NCBI RefSeq assembly: GCF_900100115.1
Contig: NZ_FNKL01000001.1
Coordinates: forward strand, 868,001 to 932,000
Source of the DNA: Chryseobacterium soldanellicola
GTDB taxonomy: Bacteria; Bacteroidota; Bacteroidia; Flavobacteriales; Weeksellaceae
DNA length: 64,000 nucleotides
Reading direction: 5' to 3'
Below, one piece after another: positions 18,970 through 27,574 of this stretch. The notes beneath the pieces are model-generated. The model was given only the letters and a program-made list of their open reading frames with translations, was not told the origin of the DNA and ran no database searches. A program made the position numbers and the translations under genes. Each line of letters opens with the position of its first letter. The first letter of the stretch is position 1.

Positions 18970-18995
18970 AAATTTACCCGAAATCAGGTAAATTT
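18970..18995 (-). terminator. FKBP gene terminator
   Basis: AAATTTACC and GGTAAATTT form a 9-bp stem with an 8-nt loop followed on the minus strand by a long T-run, 40 bp after the FKBP stop. Confidence 0.7.
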
Positions 18996-19036
18996 TTAAA
19001 TTATATATAAGTTAAAACTTATTTAATTATTTATAA

Positions 19037-19471
19037 CTATTTGATATCCAACAGCTCCACAATAAAAACAAGCGTGCTGTTTGGTCCGATTTCTTTGCTC
19101 ACTTCCTGTTCTCCATATGCTAAATGTGGTGGAATAATCAATCTCCATTTGCTTCCCACAGGCATTAATTGCAATGCTTCTGTCCATCCTTTAATCACTT
19201 TATTTAAAGGGAAGGAAGCCGGTGTACCTCTTTTTACAGAGCTGTCGAAAACTTTTCCTGCAATGGTAGTTCCGTGATAATGGCATTTTACCACAGATTT
19301 AGGGCCTGGTTTTTCACCGTCGCCTTCTGTGATGATCTCATATTGCAAACCGCTTGGCAGCTGCACCACACTTTCTCTTTTGCCATATTCTTCCATGTAT
19401 TCCTTGCCATCCTTAAGGTTTTTCTCAGCAAGCTCTTTTTTACGTTTAAATAACAAATCTGCTACTCCCAT
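19037..19471 (-). CDS. FKBP-type peptidyl-prolyl isomerase
   Basis: The protein catalyses cis-trans isomerisation of prolyl bonds. The FKBP fold is clear from VKCHYHGTTIAGKVFDSS, FPLNKVIKGWTEALQLMPVG and PPHLAYGEQEVSKEIGPNST. I place the start at the ATG at 19471 (MGVADLLFKRKK, 144 residues) because a promoter-like TATCTTTG lies only 15 bp upstream of it, inside the longer frame that could start at 19555. No signal peptide is seen with this start, so it is probably cytoplasmic. Confidence 0.9.
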   Translation of the reverse strand: MGVADLLFKRKKELAEKNLKDGKEYMEEYGKRESVVQLPSGLQYEIITEGDGEKPGPKSVVKCHYHGTTIAGKVFDSSVKRGTPASFPLNKVIKGWTEALQLMPVGSKWRLIIPPHLAYGEQEVSKEIGPNSTLVFIVELLDIK

Positions 19472-19485
19472 AATTGATTTTTTTA

Positions 19486-19493
19486 CAAAGATA
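19486..19493 (-). promoter_or_regulatory. FKBP gene -7 box
   Basis: TATCTTTG on the minus strand matches TAnnTTTG. Its position implies a very short leader and supports the start at 19471. Confidence 0.55.
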
Positions 19494-19722
19494 AGTTTTT
19501 GGGGCGTGAAGTCAGAAATTGGGAGACGGAAGTTTTTCGTTAAAATAATTATCACTAAAATTATTTCTGAACCTTTTCAGCTCATTTAATAAATTCATTT
19601 CCAAATTGTTATATTAAAGTTTTTATTATCTCATTTTGTGCTTATAAATAATTTCAAATATCATTAATACTGAGTTAATAGCATTTCGGAAACTTGGCGT
19701 TATAATTGAATTTAAAAACTAA

Positions 19723-20721
19723 ATGCCAAATCCATTAAAATATAATAAGAAATTCGATAAGCTGACTGACGAGGAAAAAGAACTCCTTGAAATCAATAAA
19801 CAAAGCATTGCAGATTTTGTTGAGCAGTCACCTTCCGTGAGTGATGTCAATTACGCAACCCGAAATGCTCACGCAAAAACATACGCCATTGCAAAAGGCG
19901 AATTTTTAATCGATAAAAACGTTCCCGAAGAATTACAGCAATTTTTTGATAAGGAGAAATATGATTTGATGATCCGGTTTTCCAACGCACATCTGAAAAT
20001 TAATAAAACAAAGAAAGACGTTCCTGCTTATGGCTTCTCGGTGAAAATTAAGGATGAAACAGGAGATCTTATCGCCAATTATCCTTTGGTGAACTTTCCT
20101 TTGTTTCCGATTAATTCCGTAAGTGTTTTTCTGAAATTATTTACATCGATCAATCGGTTTTTTATCAAAAAATGGAGCTCTTTTTCTTTAATGATGCAAA
20201 TTGTAAAGGTCATTCCTTCAACATTTACAGGCTCATTTTTAAAGAATATGGTCAAGCTCTGGAGCAAGAGAAACGATTTTTTACTTTCTTTCGATTATCA
20301 TTCTGTCGGAGCTTACCGGTTGGGAGAAAATATGATCAAAATAAAAATAAGTCCGAAATCTGTAAATAAAAATTTTGGGAAGAAATTAAAGGTTAAAGAT
20401 GCTCTCGAAAATTATTTAAACACTAATGATTTTACTGCGGATGTTTTTATACAAATCTGTTACAATTTACAGGACCAGCCCATCAACAGGCTCAATGTAG
20501 AATGGAAAAATTCGCCATTTATAAAAATCGGAGAGATAAAAATCAATAAAAATTCCCTTCTTGACCTTCACACGTGTGAGAACGAAATGCTTTCTTTTAA
20601 CCCTTTTGAAAGTAAGCCATTTTTTCATCCCGTCGGAAAAATACAGAAATTGAGAGATGAAGCGTATAAAGTTTCTCTACAAACGAGGATGAAAATCAAT
20701 AAGCTTTTGAAATATAGATAG
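19723..20721 (+). CDS. catalase-family protein (short, y4iL-like)
   Basis: The 332-residue protein resembles the short catalase-like family rather than true catalase (about 480 or more residues). Near residues 45-60 RNAHAKTYAIAKGEF carries the histidine of the catalase core, and MIRFSNAHLK matches the RFSNA motif. Many members have lost catalase activity and may be peroxidases or lipid-hydroperoxide enzymes. There is no export signal. The function is inferred from fold resemblance only. Confidence 0.65.
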   Translation: MPNPLKYNKKFDKLTDEEKELLEINKQSIADFVEQSPSVSDVNYATRNAHAKTYAIAKGEFLIDKNVPEELQQFFDKEKYDLMIRFSNAHLKINKTKKDVPAYGFSVKIKDETGDLIANYPLVNFPLFPINSVSVFLKLFTSINRFFIKKWSSFSLMMQIVKVIPSTFTGSFLKNMVKLWSKRNDFLLSFDYHSVGAYRLGENMIKIKISPKSVNKNFGKKLKVKDALENYLNTNDFTADVFIQICYNLQDQPINRLNVEWKNSPFIKIGEIKINKNSLLDLHTCENEMLSFNPFESKPFFHPVGKIQKLRDEAYKVSLQTRMKINKLLKYR

Positions 20722-20887
20722 TTTAAAGTTTTATGTTTCGAGTGCCAGGCGAATTATTTGCAGCAGACTGTCATTTCGACGAAAGTAGACTCGAATCTCT
20801 TCAAATTAGTATTTAATACTATGATTAGGTCCTTTCAGCATGACTAAAAGGTTGAATTGATTATGATAAATTGAAAAAACGACAAAT

Positions 20888-20990
20888 ACCCCTAGCCCCG
20901 ATTGGAATGACATCCTTTTTGGTTACGGGTTCCGCTTCGCTCCACCCGTAACCAAAAAGATATAGTGGAAAGCGGGAAAAAGCTTCAAAT
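20888..20990. repeat. conserved intergenic hairpin repeat, copy 1
   Basis: A 16-bp perfect stem (CTTTTTGGTTACGGGT at 20915-20930 with its complement at 20944-20959) encloses a 13-nt loop, TCCGCTTCGCTCC. Flanking bases match those around a second copy at 47757-47850. Together with a degenerate TGTCATTTCGAC-type element at 20768-20845 it fills the gap between the catalase-like gene and terC. Confidence 0.8.
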
Positions 20991-20993
20991 AAA

Positions 20994-21020
20994 AAAGGCT
21001 TTACGATTTGTAAAGCCTTT
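20994..21020 (-). terminator. terC operon terminator
   Basis: AAAGGCTTTAC and GTAAAGCCTTT form an 11-bp stem with a 5-nt loop followed on the minus strand by TTTTTTATTT, 22 bp after the terC stop. Confidence 0.85.
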
Positions 21021-21041
21021 CTGTATTGAGGTTGATTTATT

Positions 21042-22082
21042 TTATTCTTCAATTTTTGCATCATCTTCCTTTTTATCCGGAAACATGATGGATAATATGA
21101 CAGAAATTATCAATACTCCCCCCACAATTCCTAATGAAATGGGAGACGAAATGTGGATCCAAGGAGCAATTAACATTTTAATTCCTATAAAAGACAAAAT
21201 AATTGCCAATCCGTAAGATAATTTGCTGAACATATGAATGAAATTCGCCAATAAAAAATACAATGATCTTAATCCTAAAATCGCAAAAATATTCGATGTA
21301 TAAAGGATAAAAGGATCATCCGAAATCGCAAAAATAGCAGGAATAGAATCTACGGCGAAGAGAACATCGGTAAATTCAATTACTCCCACCACCACTAAAA
21401 GCGGTGTTGCCATTTTAATCCCGTTTTGAATGGTGAAGAATTTATCTCCATCATAGTTATCAGAAACTTTCCAGAAACTTTTAATTAATCTTGCGCCTGC
21501 TGTATCACTGTAATCTTCGTCATCATCACCGTCACCATCACCCCAGGATTTAATTCCGGCATATACCAGAAATAATCCGAAAAGCGCCATTACAATATTG
21601 ATTTGAACTGTTTTACCGAAAATATTCATTTCAGGCAAATAGGTTAAATTAATCAATCCAACTCCTGCAAAAATAAAGATCGCACGGAAAATCAATGCTC
21701 CGATAATCCCCCAGAAAAGGACTTTATGGTGAAGATATTTTGGAACTTTGAAAAACCCGAAAACCAGGATAAATACAAATAAATTATCCACGGAAAGTGC
21801 TTTTTCGATCCAGTAAGCGGCCTGATACTGCGTGAATTTTTCCACTGCCAGCGCGTGACTTGCAGGGCTTCCATCTGTATTGAAAACCCAATACACCACC
21901 CCCGAGAATACCATAGACAGCGAGATCCAGACGATTGACCAGATGGTAGCTTCTTTGGAAGAAACCTCATGACTTTTTTTGTTGAAAACTCCCAAGTCGA
22001 GAAGCAACATGATAAGAACCGTTATTGCAAATCCCCATACCAAACCGGGATGCAGGTCTAAAATACTTTGATGTTTATCCAC
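21042..22082 (-). CDS. TerC-family integral membrane protein
   Basis: The 346-residue protein has about nine membrane segments and the TerC signature stretches IEKALSVDNLFVFILVF and EFTDVLFAVDSIPAIFAI, with acidic residues inside membrane helices. TerC/Alx proteins are linked to metal (manganese) efflux and Ter stress responses. It lies at the 3' end of the Ter cluster, 195 bp after the terD-like gene and in the same direction. The C-terminus is acidic (FPDKKEDDAKIEE). Confidence 0.9.
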   Translation of the reverse strand: MDKHQSILDLHPGLVWGFAITVLIMLLLDLGVFNKKSHEVSSKEATIWSIVWISLSMVFSGVVYWVFNTDGSPASHALAVEKFTQYQAAYWIEKALSVDNLFVFILVFGFFKVPKYLHHKVLFWGIIGALIFRAIFIFAGVGLINLTYLPEMNIFGKTVQINIVMALFGLFLVYAGIKSWGDGDGDDDEDYSDTAGARLIKSFWKVSDNYDGDKFFTIQNGIKMATPLLVVVGVIEFTDVLFAVDSIPAIFAISDDPFILYTSNIFAILGLRSLYFLLANFIHMFSKLSYGLAIILSFIGIKMLIAPWIHISSPISLGIVGGVLIISVILSIMFPDKKEDDAKIEE

Positions 22083-22277
22083 TTTTTTATGTGTTTTAAT
22101 ATGATAAAAAGCAATAACTGCATTTTATACAATTATTGCTGATTTATTTTTAATTTGAAAATCTATAATTAAATATTGTTCGGTTAATAAGTTTTAGCTG
22201 AAGCCAAATTTGAGACTTATTTATTCTGAAAAGAGCTAAAGCCCGTTTCTATTTAACGAACTGAACTTAATTTTATA

Positions 22278-22889
22278 TTACAAATATTTTTGCTGAACTG
22301 TTTTAATCGTTTCTTCTAACTTTCTGTCAGCTGTAGGATCTCCGATCGCGTTGAATTTCCATTCTCCGTTTTTCTTATAGAAAACTCCCATCACCATAGC
22401 AACATGACCTTTAAAAGAGGCATCGTTGGCGATATCATATTTAGCAAAAACTTCCTTTACATTTTTTGGAGTTCCTTCATAAATACGGATAGATGCAAAA
22501 GGAATTGTTCCGAAATCCTGACCTCTGTAGCTATTTAAAACCATGGCAACGTGCTCTACATTAGCATCCAACTGGCTGAAATCTACGGTGATCACTTCAT
22601 TGTCAAGACCGTCATCGCCGTCAACGTCGCCTGTTAAATCATCGCCGCTGTGCTTTACAGAACCGTTTTTAGATTTTAAGTTTCCGAAATAAATGACCTC
22701 AGTTGCATTTTTATTTGAATCATATAAAATACAGCTGCCGTCTAAATCTACCGCTTCTTTTTTTGCTCCTCCGAAGAAACTTTTTTTCTCAATTGCTCCC
22801 CAGTTGATTCCCACACAAGCTTGCGTAAGAGTTGTGCCGTTTTCCTTCGTCAGGTTAATTCTTTGACCTTTTTGTAAGTTAATAGCCAT
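22278..22889 (-). CDS. TerD-family protein
   Basis: TerD proteins are cytoplasmic calcium-binding stress proteins of the tellurium-resistance family. This 203-residue copy begins MAINLQKGQRINLTKENG and contains SGDDLTGDVDGDDGLDNEVI, the acidic calcium-binding signature. A short insertion (SFFGGAKKEAV) separates it from the copy at 25135. It lies between the unknown 314-residue gene and terC. Confidence 0.9.
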   Translation of the reverse strand: MAINLQKGQRINLTKENGTTLTQACVGINWGAIEKKSFFGGAKKEAVDLDGSCILYDSNKNATEVIYFGNLKSKNGSVKHSGDDLTGDVDGDDGLDNEVITVDFSQLDANVEHVAMVLNSYRGQDFGTIPFASIRIYEGTPKNVKEVFAKYDIANDASFKGHVAMVMGVFYKKNGEWKFNAIGDPTADRKLEETIKTVQQKYL

Positions 22890-23004
22890 CTTTTTATGTT
22901 TAATTATTTGTTATATTTTGCAAATGTAAATTATGATTTTTGTTCACCGGGTTTCACCCCATGCTATTATTGTATCGCCCCTTCGGGGCTCAAGCTTTTT
23001 ACAT

Positions 23005-23949
23005 TTAATTATTTAAATTTAAATTCAACATAGCGCGAAGAATATTCGTTTCTTCATTCACGTCAAATATTTTACTCATAATATCAATACTTTCGAGATT
23101 TCGAAGATAGTCTTTTAAAACAGTTTCTACATCGTTTGGTAAGCTGCGTTTTCTTTCGTCGATGGTTTCTTCCAATGCTTCATTCTTTCTTTTCAGCTGG
23201 TTGATAATTGAAATCTGATTGGATTCGTTTTCTGAAGTATTTAAATAAGATAATTCATCATTAATTAAATACATTCTTTTTTCTTCAACATTAAATATAA
23301 AATGTTCATCAGACTGAAAAATCTTAAACAATTCATACTCATTCCTGTTGATGCGGAAACCACACACAAAACGGACTTTAAACTGATGTATATTCAGTTT
23401 TCCCAACAATTTTCTTTCGATCGAATAGTCCTGATATTGATAAGAAGGCACCGCATGAGCTTTTAATTTGGCTTCATCAGCTTCCGTTCTGTAAAATTCC
23501 GCTCCGTATCTTTTCTGAAAATACAGAACATCATTCCAATTCAGGGTAAATTTATCCTCCGTAAGATCTTTATACAGATTTCTCAAATGTTGGGAAAATA
23601 TACCGCTGTAGATTTTCCTGTCCGTTTCAAAACTATCGACTTTCTTTTCTTCGAAAGCCTCAATGTATTGATTATTAATATTAATCTCGTTAATAACAGC
23701 CAACAGATCGTTTTCCTTTTTCTTTTTGATCTTGGTTAGCAGTTCTATCAGACTATCAGTGTATTGCAGATGAAAAAGCTCTAATTTATTGTAATCTAAT
23801 GTCTTATTTTCTTCAAAAAGTTTATGTATAATATCAGTTTTAATGTAAATCGATATTATATCAACATTTTCAAAAAAATTCGAAAGAAGCTTAAGCTTTG
23901 TTAATCTCCTTTTGCTTTGTGACAGTATGCTTACAGCTTCATCATCCAC
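23005..23949 (-). CDS. uncharacterised Ter-operon protein, 314 residues
   Basis: I do not recognise this family. The protein is rich in charged helices (KLKLLSNFFENVDIIS, ELLTKIKKKKENDLLAVIN) and ends with a coiled-coil-like stretch around LKRKNEALEETIDERKRSL. No signal, membrane segment or catalytic motif is visible. It sits 15 bp after telA and before a terD gene, so a role with TelA in the Ter response is likely by context. Confidence 0.75.
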   Translation of the reverse strand: MDDEAVSILSQSKRRLTKLKLLSNFFENVDIISIYIKTDIIHKLFEENKTLDYNKLELFHLQYTDSLIELLTKIKKKKENDLLAVINEININNQYIEAFEEKKVDSFETDRKIYSGIFSQHLRNLYKDLTEDKFTLNWNDVLYFQKRYGAEFYRTEADEAKLKAHAVPSYQYQDYSIERKLLGKLNIHQFKVRFVCGFRINRNEYELFKIFQSDEHFIFNVEEKRMYLINDELSYLNTSENESNQISIINQLKRKNEALEETIDERKRSLPNDVETVLKDYLRNLESIDIMSKIFDVNEETNILRAMLNLNLNN

Positions 23950-23964
23950 CTTTGTACTCAGTTA

Positions 23965-25128
23965 TTAACCTCTAATATTTGCTTTTAACTCGTGTTCCAA
24001 TGTCTGTAAATCCTGATCCAGTTTTCTTCTGTTTTCCGTGCCCTGCTGTTGGATCTGTTTTACTTCATTCAACGTATTGATCAGCATATTGGTCGTTTCT
24101 CTCAATGTTTCAGCCGATACGATTGTCTGTTCGTTCGCTTTAGCAACATTGATTGAGTTTTGCCCTAAACGCTCTGCATTTTTTCTTAAAATTTCTTCTG
24201 TTGTAGAAGATACTTTTTGTTGAATTTCAATATTTTGCTGCTGTCTGTGCATCGCAACCGCCAGCGAAAGCTGATTTTTCCAAACCGGCAATGTCGTTGT
24301 CAAAATTGTCTGCGCTTTTTCGGCGATTGAAACGTTGTTGTTCTGTACCAATCTGATCTGCGGAAGAGACTGCATCATAATTAAACGAACGACCTTCAAA
24401 TCCGCCATTCTTCGGTCTAATCTGTTGATGAAATCACGTTTGTCAGCAATCTGATAATCAGCATAATTCTGAACGTTGGTTTCCATCTGCGCTAATTCCT
24501 GACTTGCTTTTTCCATTCTTAAATTTCCTGCAATCACAAGATCTTCAATTTGTTTGATGGAATTTACATTGCTGTCAAAAATAGTCTGTAAAACAGCATT
24601 ATCTTTAGAGGAAGTGATAATTCCTGCGTTTACTTTATGTGAAATCTGATCAATATTATTAACGATCTTGTCGTATTTAGCGAAAAGATTTTCCACCTGC
24701 GTCATTACCTTTTTCATAAAAGGTAATTTGCTCAAAAATCCTTTTACAGGGTTTCTGTTGTTGATTTCGTCAACATCTACATAGTTTAATTCGACCAATA
24801 AATTATTGATCATTTCTCCTACTTCCCCAGAATTTGACCTTCTTACATTTCCCAAGAAGCTGTCACTCTGATTGGCCAGTGTTTTTTGAAGATCAGCTCC
24901 GAAATTCACGATTGATCCCGGATTGGTTTCATCGATGGAATTGGCAAGAGCTTCATATTTCTGACGTTCTTCCACTTGCAGCTGGTTCAGGTTTACATTT
25001 CCGTCCCTGTCTACAAGAACTGCCGGAGCTGTATTTTGAACCGGCTGGCTCGGTTGAATTGGCTCGAATGTTTTAAGAGGCTCAATTTCCTGAAATGGAT
25101 CGTTGGGTTGATTGGGTTGATTATCCAT
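23965..25128 (-). CDS. TelA/KlaA toxic anion resistance protein
   Basis: The 387-residue protein matches the TelA family, with an N-terminal Pro/Gln-rich tail and a long helical body (VVRLIMMQSLPQIRLVQNNN, TTTLPVWKNQLSLAVAMHRQ) that is characteristic. TelA proteins accompany TerD and TerC in stress operons; their biochemical role is not established. It is 6 bp from the terD gene upstream, in the same transcript. Confidence 0.88.
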   Translation of the reverse strand: MDNQPNQPNDPFQEIEPLKTFEPIQPSQPVQNTAPAVLVDRDGNVNLNQLQVEERQKYEALANSIDETNPGSIVNFGADLQKTLANQSDSFLGNVRRSNSGEVGEMINNLLVELNYVDVDEINNRNPVKGFLSKLPFMKKVMTQVENLFAKYDKIVNNIDQISHKVNAGIITSSKDNAVLQTIFDSNVNSIKQIEDLVIAGNLRMEKASQELAQMETNVQNYADYQIADKRDFINRLDRRMADLKVVRLIMMQSLPQIRLVQNNNVSIAEKAQTILTTTLPVWKNQLSLAVAMHRQQQNIEIQQKVSSTTEEILRKNAERLGQNSINVAKANEQTIVSAETLRETTNMLINTLNEVKQIQQQGTENRRKLDQDLQTLEHELKANIRG

Positions 25129-25134
25129 ACTAAA

Positions 25135-25689
25135 TTATTGATACATTGATACAAATTTCTCAAGACCGTCTCTTTGGCCGCTTCCTACAGCTTCGAACTT
25201 CCATTCTCCGTTTCTGTTGTAGATTCTTCCGAATTCTACCGCTGTTTCGATCGAGAAATCTTCGTCTAATTCATATTTTAAGATCTCTTCGTTCGTATCT
25301 GTGTTGAAAATTCTGATGAAAGAATTTCTTACCTGTCCGAAGTTTTGTTTTCTTGCTTCAGCATCGTGGATCGTTACCACCACTGTAATTTCCTTTATTG
25401 CAGCATCGATTTTAGTTAAATCAATTTTAATCTGCTCATCATCTCCGTCACCGTCACCTGTCAAATTATCACCTGAGTGAATCACTGACTTATCCGGCGA
25501 CTCAAGATTGTTGTAAAAAATGAAGTGGTTATCTGAAACCAGCTTTTTGTTTTCTCCTAACAGAAACAAAGAAGCGTCTAGATCAAATCCCGTTCCTGTA
25601 GACGTGTTGTTGATGTCCCAACCTAAACCTACAGTGAATTTAGGGGCGTTTATATTTTCTCTTTGACCTTTTTGTAAGTTAATAGCCAT
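25135..25689 (-). CDS. TerD-family protein
   Basis: The 184-residue protein has the canonical TerD form: MAINLQKGQRENINAPKF, FDLDASLFLLGENKKLV and the calcium-site stretch SGDNLTGDGDGDDEQIKIDL. It is closer to standard TerD/TerZ than the 22278 copy. Its start overlaps the end of the PRTase gene by 11 bp, so translation is probably coupled. Confidence 0.92.
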   Translation of the reverse strand: MAINLQKGQRENINAPKFTVGLGWDINNTSTGTGFDLDASLFLLGENKKLVSDNHFIFYNNLESPDKSVIHSGDNLTGDGDGDDEQIKIDLTKIDAAIKEITVVVTIHDAEARKQNFGQVRNSFIRIFNTDTNEEILKYELDEDFSIETAVEFGRIYNRNGEWKFEAVGSGQRDGLEKFVSMYQ

Positions 25690-26503
25690 AATATAATTCA
25701 GTTTGCGTTAATGTGTTAATATTATTTTCGTATTCTTTTATTAAATGATAATTGTTACTGATTGCAAGCTCCAGCAATTTATCCATATGCTGCTTTGTTA
25801 CTTTAGACGTAAGATACTCAAAATTACTTGAATCCAGGCCTAAAATATATTTTACAATCCTTGTATTAAACTGGAAACTTGGTTTTATCATTACTTCTGC
25901 AACGTGTTCTACAGTTTTCACAGCATGATAATTAAAAAAGTTCTCAATTTTAGGATCAATGTCAAAATTCATCAATTCAGCGTAATACATGAATAAAAAG
26001 TCTGCTTTTACATTGAATTCATTCAAAATTTTATTCACTGTAAATTCATGGCTTCCGGTGATTTTAATATCGTCTATAAAAATACAAAGTTTTCCTCTTA
26101 AAAAATCTTTATCAAGATAATAAGTATCATTGGCAATCAGATTTTTACGGTCTTCAAAACTTAGATTTCCGTAATCTGTTGTGTAGGTATGATTTCTGTT
26201 AATTTTTGATAAAATACTGGATTTTTTTCCTTTTTGAAATAAATAAAAATCCAATTGCTTTTTAAAATAAAAACATAAAAAATTAGAAGCCGTCGGAATC
26301 GCCATGTACGGACTTGGCAAAACCACGATTTCTTTATTTGTATTTAAAATATCTTCGTGCTCAGAAATAAATCCTTCAAATAATTCTTTTGCGAATTTTT
26401 CGGCATACGACTTATCTCCGTACTTGAAATAGCTGTATTCTGCAGGCGAAAAAGTAAACTCCTCCGCCGAATGAATGTGATGTAGACTATACCTCTTATT
26501 CAT
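25679..26503 (-). CDS. Ter-linked phosphoribosyltransferase-like protein
   Basis: The 274-residue protein shows a PRPP-binding loop, LCIFIDDIKITGSHEFTV, near residues 140-155, as in type I phosphoribosyltransferases. Anantharaman, Iyer and Aravind described PRTases of this kind in Ter operons, proposing that they make a nucleoside-like metabolite together with HAD and ATP-grasp enzymes. The HAD gene is immediately upstream and a terD gene overlaps downstream. The substrate is unknown. Confidence 0.75.
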   Translation of the reverse strand: MNKRYSLHHIHSAEEFTFSPAEYSYFKYGDKSYAEKFAKELFEGFISEHEDILNTNKEIVVLPSPYMAIPTASNFLCFYFKKQLDFYLFQKGKKSSILSKINRNHTYTTDYGNLSFEDRKNLIANDTYYLDKDFLRGKLCIFIDDIKITGSHEFTVNKILNEFNVKADFLFMYYAELMNFDIDPKIENFFNYHAVKTVEHVAEVMIKPSFQFNTRIVKYILGLDSSNFEYLTSKVTKQHMDKLLELAISNNYHLIKEYENNINTLTQTELYYGY

Positions 26504-26509
26504 ATCAAT

Positions 26510-27178
26510 TTAGTGTTTAAGTAAGTGTGCATTAAAACCAAAATCTTTTGCGCCTTTATAATCAGCGATCGGATTGTCACCGATATGCAAAATCTGATCC
26601 AACAGCATATCCTGATTTTTAATTCTGTTTTTTACCTCCTGAAAAATAAGAGGATTTGGTTTTGAGCAATTCAGCTCATCGGAATAAATATGAAAATCAA
26701 TGTATTGATCAAGGTTTTCCCCAATCAGAAATTTTCTCATTGTTGTTCCTTTAATAAAACCTGTATTGCTTAAAATATTTATTGTCTTTCCCTGATTTTT
26801 AATTTCATCAAAAAACTGATGCAAATTTTCGAAAATCACAACGGGTTTGTATTCCAAAAATAATTCTTCGCTTTTTAAATAAAATTCATTTAGCTTTTCT
26901 TTGTTCAATTGTTTTAAATCAACATTTAAAGCACCTAAAATCAATAAATAAATCTCAAAAGTATCAACATTTCCGCCAATAACTTCATTAATGGTATTGC
27001 AAAGATCATCGTAATATTTTACAACTTTTGCAACTTCTTCAATCGGTTTTCTGACATCAAAAAATGAGGAGAACAGCTCAACTCTTTTTGCTTTAAATTC
27101 AGGGTGAGATTTTATTAAAGTAAGCCACAGATCAAAGGAAAAATGTGAGTGATTGTGGATGTCGATATCTGTTTTCAA
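26510..27178 (-). CDS. HAD-superfamily hydrolase in the Ter operon
   Basis: The 222-residue protein carries all four HAD motifs: FSFDLWLTL (nucleophile Asp near residue 15), NILSNTGFI, a lysine in CSKPNPLIF and HIGDNPIADYKGA. It begins the Ter transcript and ends 6 bp before the PRTase gene. Such HAD enzymes in Ter clusters are thought to dephosphorylate a nucleotide-like intermediate; that role is inferred from context. Confidence 0.85.
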   Translation of the reverse strand: MKTDIDIHNHSHFSFDLWLTLIKSHPEFKAKRVELFSSFFDVRKPIEEVAKVVKYYDDLCNTINEVIGGNVDTFEIYLLILGALNVDLKQLNKEKLNEFYLKSEELFLEYKPVVIFENLHQFFDEIKNQGKTINILSNTGFIKGTTMRKFLIGENLDQYIDFHIYSDELNCSKPNPLIFQEVKNRIKNQDMLLDQILHIGDNPIADYKGAKDFGFNAHLLKH

Positions 27179-27574
27179 AACGGTATAGTTAAAAGTTTTA
27201 TTTAGCTTTTTTCTTGAAAAAGATTTTTAATGGTTCGTATTTATTATCATCAATTGTGCTTAAATTTTTCAATTCCTTTCAAAGATAAAATTTTTATGAT
27301 AAATCCAAAGTGTTGGTACTTTGTTTTATGATATTTTATGATTTATTATTGATAAACGAATGAGAACGGAATTTCCTTTAATTGAAAAAATATAACTGAC
27401 TGGGATTATAAGGTGAATAGTTAATGGTTAATAGTTAATGGTTAATCGTGAATGTTGAATGGTGAATTTTGAATTTTTAATCGTGAATTTCGTATTTTAT
27501 ATGATCCTTTTCTAAATCGGCCCTTCGGGACTACAAGTTCTCAGTCTCCAAATCTCTCAAACTCTGTGACTCTC
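27179..27574. other. intergenic region upstream of the Ter operon
   Basis: The gap holds AT-rich sequence and a run of short tandem units (GTTAATG/GTTAATA and GTGAATG types) at about 27411-27485, plus a short GGCCCTTCGGGACT hairpin-like stretch near 27518. It contains the Ter operon promoter region by position, but I see no clear TAnnTTTG box. No gene is supported. Confidence 0.5.

Noticed and set aside
20861..21064. 67-residue minus-strand frame
   Set aside because: It lies across the conserved hairpin repeat and terC terminator; translation of repeats gives such frames often.
27411..27485. CRISPR or iteron-like tandem repeat
   Set aside because: The units are only about 7 bp, irregular and part of a dispersed AT-rich repeat.
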